NCBI GenBank assembly: GCA_031550525.1
Contig: JAVBON010000012.1
Span: forward strand, 1 to 64,000
Reading direction: 5' to 3'
Length of the DNA stretch: 64,000 nucleotides
Source of the DNA: WRHT01 sp031550525
GTDB taxonomy: Bacteria > Desulfobacterota > Desulfovibrionia > Desulfovibrionales > Desulfovibrionaceae
Shown here: positions 50,500 through 57,309 of the stretch, one piece after another
Layout: each line of letters starts with the position of its first letter
Numbering within the stretch: the stretch's first letter is position 1
Position numbers and translations under genes: made by a program
Notes under the pieces: model-generated
Told to the model about the DNA's origin: nothing
Seen by the model: the letters and a program-made list of their open reading frames with translations, nothing else
The model's database searches: none

Positions 50500-51390
50500 T
50501 TAGGCCATTTCCGCATGCGCGCCGCCATGGCTGGGCGATGCATGCAGGTTTTTAAGGGTTTCTTCCATATCGCTGAAGGTGGGGCGATATTCCGGCGGTA
50601 TTGAGCGCCGCCCGTATTCCATGGCTATTATGGGCGACAGGCCGCGCAACGCGCCCATTACCGCCTCGCGCACGCAGCCGAAGTAAATGGCGCGCTCGCG
50701 CTCAAGGTTTTCAAATTTTGCGGCGATGGGGCCGAAAAAACCGTAACAGAACAAAATACCCAAAAACGTGCCCAAAAGGGCCGCGCCAATAAGCCTGCCC
50801 AACTCGCTGGGGGGCGAGTCTATTTTATCCATGGTCAGCACAATGCCCAGCACGGCCGCTACAATACCCATGCCGGGCAGAGAATCGGCCAGACGGCTCA
50901 TATTGTGCGGCACCACGCTCATTTCTTCCTTTATGCTTTCCCGGTCGGCATCCATAAGCTCGCCCAGCTCGTCAGCCTTGCCGGTGGTTAAAAATGTGCG
51001 CAGGGTGTCGCTTATAAAGGCGCAAACCTGCGTATCTTTATTTACAAGTGAGAAATTTTGGAAGATTGGGCTTTCATCTGGAGATTCAATATCTTTTTCT
51101 ATGCTTATTATGCCTTCGCGGTGCATTTTGGTGAACAGCGTGTACAAAAGGGCCAATGTTTGCTGGTAGGTTTCCTTAGTAATGTATTTGGGAAAAAACA
51201 CCTGCGAAAGGTTTTTGCGCACCTGCCGGAAGGAATATTTGGTATTGGAGGCGACAAACGCGCCTATGGCCGCGCCAAGAATAATGATTAGCTCCGACGG
51301 CTGCCAGAGCAGCAATATTGAGCCGCCATGGTACATGTACCCTGTTATGATTGCTACCAGAACTACGATAAACCCAACTGCTGACAGCAT
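50500..51390 (-). CDS. motA: Flagellar motor protein MotA
   Basis: A 296-residue MotA: four membrane helices (residues about 3-25, 33-50, and a pair about 180-235 with SLPGMGIVAAVLGIVLTMDKI and GRLIGAALLGTFLGILFCYG) and a cytoplasmic loop with the torque-generating charged residues. The Pro of LPGMGIVAAVLG is characteristic. GGAGGGGAG directly precedes the ATG at 51390; a longer in-frame extension is rejected. Operon with motB. Confidence 0.94.
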   Translation of the reverse strand: MLSAVGFIVVLVAIITGYMYHGGSILLLWQPSELIIILGAAIGAFVASNTKYSFRQVRKNLSQVFFPKYITKETYQQTLALLYTLFTKMHREGIISIEKDIESPDESPIFQNFSLVNKDTQVCAFISDTLRTFLTTGKADELGELMDADRESIKEEMSVVPHNMSRLADSLPGMGIVAAVLGIVLTMDKIDSPPSELGRLIGAALLGTFLGILFCYGFFGPIAAKFENLERERAIYFGCVREAVMGALRGLSPIIAMEYGRRSIPPEYRPTFSDMEETLKNLHASPSHGGAHAEMA

Positions 51391-51553
51391 CTCCCCTCCG
51401 GGGGTTGGCAAAATGGCAAAAAGACGGTGCTCGCAGACTAAACGGGGCACGGTCGCGTGTATATTATATAATCCGGTGGAGAAAATAACAACTTGCAGGC
51501 AAAAAGGGAAGATATAATGGGTTGTTTTCGCGGCGGACTTTGGGCGGGGCTTA

Positions 51554-51699
51554 GGTTGTGTAGACATTCAGGCGATTTTGTTATCTGGCAAGGAAGCAAG
51601 GCTTTTAACCGAAAGAGTATACTCTTACGGCATTAGACTGCGGGGCAAGGCCTTGCTGATGCAGCCAGAAGGAAAAAGCGCCTGAATGTCGACACAACC
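51554..51699. mobile_element. MITE-like repeat, family B, copy 2
   Basis: A 146-bp element with 21-bp inverted ends differing at one position (left GGTTGTGTAGACATTCAGGC; right GCCTGAATGTCGACACAACC), oriented opposite to the 38869 copy. It contains AGAGTATACTCT and TTTTGTTATCTGGCAAGGAA. The left flank reads TTAG. The right end is 14 bp from the stop codon of the next gene. Confidence 0.85.
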
Positions 51700-51713
51700 T
51701 GGGCGCCGCCGCA

Positions 51714-52829
51714 TCAAGGCTGCCTGGGGCGCAGGCCTATAACGTTTGGCAGGGCGGCGTTGCTTGGTCCTTCCATGGGTATAAAGCTGTTGCGTTTGCC
51801 GCGCCAGACTTTCTCCGCCATGCCGCCCTGCGGAAATTTGACCAGAAGCCCCGCTTGGCCGCCGCCCTCAAGGTACATGGCTACGCGGCAAGACAACGGC
51901 AGTTCAAGCAATACGCGCGAAAAATCGGCAGGGGAGAGCGCCGCGCGGCAAAGTATGAGCAACAGGTTGCCCTCCGCATCATCCGCCATGGCCGAAATGC
52001 TGTGCGTGTTTCCACTTTCCGGCCACAGCACTTTGGCATTGCTGCCGAAAAGCCTGAGGTTTTGCACCGTTATGGCATAATGTCCGATGAGTTCTTCCAG
52101 ACTCGTCTCCAGTTCTTCTCTTTCCCGCACGGCGGCCTGAGGCAGCGCGGGGTCATCTGGCCCGGCCATAAAAAAGGCCCCATAGCGCGATGCAATGCGC
52201 GGGTTGTTTATGTGGCTGGAGCTTTGCATAAAACCGGTGCTGGTGAGGTTGTCGGGCAGGTACATGCCGGCGTTGATTACGGCCAGCAGGTTGTTTGTTT
52301 GGGCGTGTTCCTGCAGGGAGCGCAGTTTGCCGTCCTCTGAGGCCATGTGCAGGGTAAATTCGTACAGGTTTGGGTCCACGCGCAGTATTACAAGCCCGGC
52401 CTGTGCGCCTTGGGGCATTTGCGTTATGCTTATTCTATTCTGGCCGTCTTGCAGGCTTTTGACAATGCCAAGTTCGGCCAAATCCAGCCCTATGCGCACT
52501 TGCGCCCAAGGTATTTCCGCGATTTCAAGCTCTATTCCCGCCGGGCGCGGGCGGGTTTCGGCCGTGCCGGGGGCCGGGTTTTGTTCGTCCGCCGTTACGG
52601 GGCTTACAGGCGTTACAGGGGCCTGGTCTTGCTTTTCTGCAGTGTTGGCGGCCTGGTTTTGCTCTTCGGGCGGGGCGGGCAGGGCGCTGTTTTTTTCGGA
52701 CTGCGGGCGGGGCTCTGCTTGCGAGGTTTGGTTTACACCGCGCGAGAACACCAGAAAGGCGCATACCACTGAAAATATTAACAGCAGGGCCGCTAGTCTG
52801 AGGCGGTTTGAATGGGTTTTACTTGCCAT
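51714..52829 (-). CDS. Phosphodiester glycosidase (NAGPA/DUF2233)-domain protein
   Basis: A 371-residue protein with an N-terminal membrane anchor (about 10-30), a long Pro/Glu/Ala/Gln-rich linker (about 35-100) and a C-terminal domain of the phosphodiester glycosidase/NAGPA-like family: LLAVINAGMYLPDNL, TGFMQSS, RYGAFFMAGP, and CRVAMYLEGGGQAGLLVKFP. It is exposed to the periplasm. The substrate in bacteria is unclear, perhaps cell-wall glycans. Monocistronic on the minus strand, followed by a family B repeat. Confidence 0.82.
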   Translation of the reverse strand: MASKTHSNRLRLAALLLIFSVVCAFLVFSRGVNQTSQAEPRPQSEKNSALPAPPEEQNQAANTAEKQDQAPVTPVSPVTADEQNPAPGTAETRPRPAGIELEIAEIPWAQVRIGLDLAELGIVKSLQDGQNRISITQMPQGAQAGLVILRVDPNLYEFTLHMASEDGKLRSLQEHAQTNNLLAVINAGMYLPDNLTSTGFMQSSSHINNPRIASRYGAFFMAGPDDPALPQAAVREREELETSLEELIGHYAITVQNLRLFGSNAKVLWPESGNTHSISAMADDAEGNLLLILCRAALSPADFSRVLLELPLSCRVAMYLEGGGQAGLLVKFPQGGMAEKVWRGKRNSFIPMEGPSNAALPNVIGLRPRQP

Positions 52830-52967
52830 TATTTGAAATATTGCAATAATTTTAATTTGTTGTGATAAACGCTCCGTTATGTAGATTACAACAAAGCGCC
52901 AGCTCTAGCAAGCCACCAGATTATCCTCTGATTTGCGAGAATGAATTAACTTGCCGTCAGTCTTGAC

Positions 52968-52988
52968 ATATCAGTTTATCTTGATGTA
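52968..52988 (+). promoter_or_regulatory. Candidate SahR operator upstream of metF
   Basis: ATATCAGTTTATCTTGATGTA matches the sahR-proximal site at 16 of 21 positions and keeps the ATATCA/TTGAT half-sites. It begins at the end of a TTGACA -35 (52963-52968), so binding would block the promoter. It lies 87 bp before metF. Confidence 0.5.
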
Positions 52989-53075
52989 TTGTTTTACACG
53001 TGGACACCGTCAGCATTATGTGTTATGCGGCATACATGCAGCCATTGCCCGATTTAATATTTTGCGGAGTATAGC

Positions 53076-53966
53076 GTGAAAATAAGCCAACTCATTAAAA
53101 ATTCGCCTCGCCCTTTTTACTCGCTGGAGTTTTTTCCACCCAAAGAAAACGCGCATATGCCGGAGTTTTTTGAGGCCGCGCGCAAGCTTAAGGCCATGTC
53201 GCCGCTTTTTGTTTCCGTAACTTACGGCGCTGGCGGCAGCCGCCAGGCCAACACGCTTGAGGTGGCTTGCAGCCTTAAAAACGAATGCGGTTTCGAGCCT
53301 ATGACGCACCTTACCTGCGTGGGCTCTCAACGCGAGCGTATAAGAGACTACCTTAACCAGTTGCGCGGCCAGCAAATAGACAACATATTGGCCCTGCGCG
53401 GCGACGCCCCCAAGCCCAAAAGCGCGGACGAGCCGCCTTATGATTGGTCTAGCGGCGATTTTCAGCATGCCTCCGATCTGGTAAAATTCGTCAGGGCGGA
53501 GTTTTCGGAGTTCTGCATAGGCGTGGCCGGTTACCCAGCGCCGCACCCTGAATCGGAATCTCTGGAAAAAGACCGGCGCTATACGGTGCAAAAGGTAAAG
53601 GACGGCGGGGATTTTTTGGTGACACAGCTCTTTTTTGATGTTGCGGAGTACACCGCGCTGGTGGCTGATTTACGCTCACGCGGCGTGGATAAGCCGGTTA
53701 TACCAGGCGTTATGCCGGTGCAAAGCCTCGAGTCGCTTAAATATGTAATGTCCATGTGCGGGGCCAACATACCGCAGGATTATTACAACGAGTTGGCGGC
53801 GGCCGATAAAAGCGGCGGCGCGGCAGCCGTGCGCGAAGTCGGCACCAGATACGCCGCCTGGCAGGTGCGCAAGCTTATAGAGGCCGGAGCCCCAGGCGTA
53901 CACCTGTACACCCTTAACAAATCCGAAACATGTTTGAAAATAGCCGAACTGGTAGGCGCGCTATAG
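53076..53966 (+). CDS. metF: 5,10-methylenetetrahydrofolate reductase
   Basis: A 296-residue MetF: YSLEFFPPKENAHM (active-site Glu), VTYGAGGSRQANT, HLTCVGSQRERIRDYL, ALRGDAPKP, GVAGYPAPHPES, FLVTQLFFDVAEY, IPGVMPVQSLESL and a C-terminal APGVHLYTLNKSE. It makes 5-methyl-THF for methionine synthesis. AGTATAGCGTG precedes the start with only a weak Shine-Dalgarno. A SahR-like site overlaps its promoter. GNAT and TPR genes follow closely. Confidence 0.96.
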   Translation: MKISQLIKNSPRPFYSLEFFPPKENAHMPEFFEAARKLKAMSPLFVSVTYGAGGSRQANTLEVACSLKNECGFEPMTHLTCVGSQRERIRDYLNQLRGQQIDNILALRGDAPKPKSADEPPYDWSSGDFQHASDLVKFVRAEFSEFCIGVAGYPAPHPESESLEKDRRYTVQKVKDGGDFLVTQLFFDVAEYTALVADLRSRGVDKPVIPGVMPVQSLESLKYVMSMCGANIPQDYYNELAAADKSGGAAAVREVGTRYAAWQVRKLIEAGAPGVHLYTLNKSETCLKIAELVGAL

Positions 53967-54018
53967 CCATGCAATCTCAAATGGCGTGGCTTTGCCGGTA
54001 TTTTTTAAGGAGGCTGCA

Positions 54019-54486
54019 ATGACATATGAAATAACCACGGCAGTGCCCGCCGATGTGGATGCGGTGCAAAACCTTGTGCACAGCACTATAAAATCTGTGT
54101 ATACTGGCTGCTATTCGCCCGAAGTTGTTAAGTTTTTTCTGGATTACAACACCAAAGAAATTATAGCGGCCGACATAGCTTTGGGCGTGGTCCACGTTAT
54201 GTGGGAAAACGGCGTTCCCGTGGCTACCGTGACTATAAAGGACAACGTCATCCGCCGGATGTTCGTGGCCGATACCCTGCTGGGCAAAGGCATAGGCGGC
54301 AAGCTTATGGACTTCGCCGAGGCATTTATCGCCAAAAATTATTCCTTCGCCCGGCTGGATGCTTCGCTCCCCGGCTACTCCTTCTACTTCAGGCGCGGTT
54401 TTCGCACGGAGGAGTGCGGCTACCGCGAGGTGGAAGGCGGCAAGCGCCTTTTTTACCAGGTAATGCGTAAATCTTTTAATGTGTAA
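54019..54486 (+). CDS. GNAT-family N-acetyltransferase
   Basis: A 155-residue GNAT protein: YEITTAVPADVDAVQNL at the N-terminus, IRRMFVADTLLGKGIGGKLMDFAEAFI (acetyl-CoA site, about 88-114; the RxxGxG signature reads LGKGIGG) and ASLPGYSFYFRRGFR. The substrate is unknown. AAGGAGG precedes the ATG at 54019. It lies 52 bp after metF and is followed by the TPR gene at 21 bp, so the three may be co-transcribed. Confidence 0.82.
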   Translation: MTYEITTAVPADVDAVQNLVHSTIKSVYTGCYSPEVVKFFLDYNTKEIIAADIALGVVHVMWENGVPVATVTIKDNVIRRMFVADTLLGKGIGGKLMDFAEAFIAKNYSFARLDASLPGYSFYFRRGFRTEECGYREVEGGKRLFYQVMRKSFNV

Positions 54487-54507
54487 CCCTTGCGGGTCAG
54501 GATAAGC

Positions 54508-54900
54508 ATGACTGAAACACTTCGGAAAAATATAGCCTTAATGCACGAAAACAACCTGCAGCAGGATATTTGGGAGCTTTTGTCCGCCCTGCCGCAAGAA
54601 GAGCAGGATTTTGAGGTAAAAAGCCTTATGGCCCGCGCTTTGAACAACCTTGACCGCGAGGCCGAAGCGCTGAAAATTTTGCTTTCGGTCAAAGATGAAG
54701 GCGACAATGACGCCCTCTGGAACTTCCGTATAGGGTACTCCTATTACTATCTCGACCGGGAGGAGGAGGCTCTGCCGCACCTGGTGAGGGCCGCAGAGTT
54801 GGGCGACGACCACCCCGATACCCTTTATCTTATAAACAGTTGCAAAGAGATTTTATCGGGAGTAGTGGGGCCGAGTGGAGAAGTGACGCCGGAGCAGTAA
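54508..54900 (+). CDS. TPR-like helical repeat protein
   Basis: A 130-residue soluble helical protein with about three TPR-like repeats (KSLMARALNNLDREAEALKIL; WNFRIGYSYYYLDREEEALP; a third from HPDTLYLINSCKEIL). CAGGATAAGC precedes the ATG at 54508. It probably mediates protein contacts. I cannot name the partner. Follows the GNAT gene. Confidence 0.75.
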   Translation: MTETLRKNIALMHENNLQQDIWELLSALPQEEQDFEVKSLMARALNNLDREAEALKILLSVKDEGDNDALWNFRIGYSYYYLDREEEALPHLVRAAELGDDHPDTLYLINSCKEILSGVVGPSGEVTPEQ

Positions 54901-55066
54901 TAACAGCAGAAAGCGCGCAGGGCGGTGGGGCGGGATTTACGCGCCTGCGCCCGCAACCCACTCAGTATTGCCGTTCGGGCGTTACGCGCAACAACGCGCA
55001 GTTGGCCTGCAGGTGGATATATGCGGCGGCAGCGCGGAAGGGCCGTATTTTACATGTGGCCTTTTC

Positions 55067-55095
55067 TTGACATCGGCGTTGTATTGGAATAGTTA
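55067..55095 (+). promoter_or_regulatory. Promoter of the tRNA-Gly gene
   Basis: TTGACA (55067-55072), 17 bp, TAGTTA (55090-55095). The expected start point lies about 20 bp before the tRNA. Confidence 0.65.
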
Positions 55096-55121
55096 ACACC
55101 CTCGCGCCACAAGGCGTTAAT

Positions 55122-55196
55122 GCGGGAATAGTTCAACGGTAGAGCATCAGCTTCCCAAGCTGAGAGTTGCGGGTTCAAATCCCGTTTCCCGCTCCA
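55122..55196 (+). tRNA. tRNA-Gly (anticodon CCC)
   Basis: A complete cloverleaf: acceptor GCGGGAA/TTCCCGC, D arm with GTTCAACGGTAGAGC, anticodon arm TCAGC-TTCCCAA-GCTGA with CCC at positions 34-36, T arm GGGTTCAAATCCC, and encoded CCA. It reads GGG glycine codons. Confidence 0.96.
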
Positions 55197-55204
55197 AAAA
55201 AACT

Positions 55205-55265
55205 TCGGTCTGCGGCCATTGTGCTGCGGACCATTTTTATTGCTCGTTCAACCCGTTGAACGAGC
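55205..55265 (+). terminator. Tandem hairpins after the tRNA gene
   Basis: GGTCTGCGGCC...GCTGCGGACC (55207-55232, imperfect) is followed by ATTTTTATT, which suits a tRNA terminator. GCTCGTTCAACCCGTTGAACGAGC forms a second, perfect hairpin (55242-55265). Confidence 0.55.
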
Positions 55266-55765
55266 AGTACGAAGCGGTAATAATAAGCGCCAGTAAAACT
55301 GCAGGCTGTTATTTGTATGTGTTTTATCTGGCGATAATGCGCAAGATATTTTTGCCTCTTTATTTGCGGCGGTACCATCAATTTGCTGAAGTCAGCGCCA
55401 TCAGTACAGTTTGAGCTTGGTGAAAGAGTCGGCATATTTCCGCCGGTTGACGGGTTAATTTGCACCGGCATATAGCCGTACTGAATTGTAGTGCGTTTAT
55501 CGCCGTACGGGCCACCCTATGTTATCTGGACAACCCGCGTGGTTAAGCGTATGTGGTTATAACATAAAAGCATGTGCTCCAGCCTATATTTCCGCGCTGA
55601 CGCGCGGCGGCTTCTTGCGCCGGTCAGGTTGTTTTCATTCTGCCGTCGGCGGTCGGGTTGGCGCGCCTGTCAGGTTTTTTTGTTTTGATCGGTTTGTTAT
55701 GCTGCTCATAATGGTTATATTGCCTAATTCGCTCTCTTCAACCAAATACTCAGGAATACAATGCC
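55266..55765. other. 500-bp region without an intact gene; possible minus-strand ORF remnant
   Basis: A minus-strand frame entering from a stop near 55517 reads protein-like sequence without a good start (GGPYGDKRTTIQYGYMPVQI, then NPSTGGNMPTLSPSSNCTDG) and runs into the tRNA gene at about 55175, so it cannot be intact. It may be a decayed gene. The 55520-55765 part shows nothing clear beyond the next gene's leader. Confidence 0.3.
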
Positions 55766-56605
55766 ATGCGGAAACCTGTTTTTCAGCAAAGCCATTTTAA
55801 AGACGGAGCCTCTTTTTCCGATGCCGATCTGGCTGATTTGAGCCGGGCCTGGTCGCGGCACAGCTTTTTCTTCATAAAATTTTACCTGCCGGGCATGCTT
55901 GCCGCCATATTGCTGGGTTTGCTGCTTGCCGCGAACATTGGCGGATTTTTCGGCAATATTTCTGTGCCCGTGTTGCTTATTGGCGTGAACATCGTCTGCC
56001 TGATCAGGGCCAGGGGTCTTAAAAGCGTCTACAATGCCTGCCGCGATAAGCTGGGCCTTACGGAAGAAGACATACGCACCGCGCTTGCGCATGGAAAGTA
56101 CGGTACCGTGTACGGGCAGGAATTGCCTAAAGGGTCCAGGCCTGTAAGGGGCAGAGGCGGCAGGATTGTTAAAAGAATTTTTGCGGGGCTGGGCATTATT
56201 ATTCTGCTGTTGCTGGCGCTTGGCCTTTTTGCATACCTCTATTTCGGGCCGGGCGGATCCGCGCGGATGCAAAGCGGCGAATTGCAGCACCTGCGCAGTT
56301 ACAAATACAGTTACAACATGGATGAAGACATGAACTGGCCGATTACGTCCATAGGCCCGCACGTCTTTTCAAGTTACGAGCGGTTGCGCCATATGAAGCT
56401 GGGCAGTAAGGTCATAACAATTAAGGAGGAGGCCTTCGCGGGCTGTAAAAACCTTAAAAGCGTAACCATTCCGCCATCTGTAACCGAGATAAGCGAGCAA
56501 GCCTTTGAAGGGCTTGATCCCAAATCCATAACCATACGTTGCGCCCCCGGCAGCCATGCGGAGGCATACGCCCGCAAGCACGGCTTCAAGGTTGAAGGCC
56601 TGTAA
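55766..56605 (+). CDS. Membrane protein with C-terminal BspA-type leucine-rich repeats
   Basis: A 279-residue protein. Residues 1-85 contain a paired hydrophobic region (about 37-80), followed by a short cytosol-like loop rich in Lys/Arg/Gly (KGSRPVRGRGGR) and another membrane segment (about 135-158). The C-terminal ~110 residues hold BspA-type LRR units: HMKLGSKVITIKEEAFAGC, NLKSVTIPPSVTEISEQAF and SITIRCAPGSHAEAYARKHG, the usual end cap. Such repeats are common on surface proteins of host-associated bacteria. The function is unknown. AGGA lies about 10 bp before the ATG. Confidence 0.75.
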   Translation: MRKPVFQQSHFKDGASFSDADLADLSRAWSRHSFFFIKFYLPGMLAAILLGLLLAANIGGFFGNISVPVLLIGVNIVCLIRARGLKSVYNACRDKLGLTEEDIRTALAHGKYGTVYGQELPKGSRPVRGRGGRIVKRIFAGLGIIILLLLALGLFAYLYFGPGGSARMQSGELQHLRSYKYSYNMDEDMNWPITSIGPHVFSSYERLRHMKLGSKVITIKEEAFAGCKNLKSVTIPPSVTEISEQAFEGLDPKSITIRCAPGSHAEAYARKHGFKVEGL

Positions 56606-56780
56606 AAAGTTTTTAAAGCGACTTCTTCCCCGCCGGAGTTTGCGCCATGCACTGGCTGGCCAATGCGCGTAAACTCCGGCGCTTGCGTTCCGCGACCTTC
56701 CGATGCCACAAAAGCATCCTCAAAAGCACCCTCAGGATTAATTTTATATTACCCGGAGGTGGCCTTCATTCAACCACGCT

Positions 56781-57173
56781 TCACGCGCCAACATCCAGCG
56801 GTTGCATGCCGCAGTTAACCTCCAGCCCCTGCCCGCTCAAATAGCCGCTGCCCCAGTTGTACATCGACTCCAATATGGGCTTTATACTCAAGCCCATGGC
56901 GGTGAGCGAATACTCCACCTTTGGCGGCACCACGGGGTAAACCTCGCGCCGCACCAGCCCGTCGCTCTCCAGCTCTCTTAATTGCTGTGTAAGCATTTTG
57001 GGGGTGGCCTCGGGCACTTCGGCCCGCAGTTGCGAAAAGCGCAGGGTGTTGCCAATCAATTTCCACAAAATTAGCGCTTTATACTTGCCGCCTATCAATT
57101 TGATGGTAGCCTCAACAGGACAGTGCATAACCGAGCTGCCACAGCAGCATGGGGATTGAGCCTGGTTTTTCAT
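56781..57173 (-). CDS. HxlR-family transcriptional regulator
   Basis: A 130-residue winged-helix regulator of the HxlR type: CPVEATIKLIGGKYKALILWKL, LRFSQLRAEVPEATPKMLTQQLRELESDGLVRREVYP, and PPKVEYSLTAMGLSI. An unusual N-terminus (SPCCCGSSVMHCP) contributes extra cysteines to the single conserved family Cys; a thiol- or metal-responsive role is possible. AAAGGATACC precedes the ATG. It diverges from copA with 136 bp between starts, so it may regulate copA. Confidence 0.88.
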   Translation of the reverse strand: MKNQAQSPCCCGSSVMHCPVEATIKLIGGKYKALILWKLIGNTLRFSQLRAEVPEATPKMLTQQLRELESDGLVRREVYPVVPPKVEYSLTAMGLSIKPILESMYNWGSGYLSGQGLEVNCGMQPLDVGA

Positions 57174-57309
57174 ATGGTATCCTTTTGGGTACTATATAAC
57201 AAAAAAGTACATTCTTGCCATAAAGATATTTATAGCTACTATGATTTGCAAGTCAAACGGCGCGCTTTGCCAGACATGGCGGCACGCGTAAAGCATATGT
57301 GAGGCGGTG

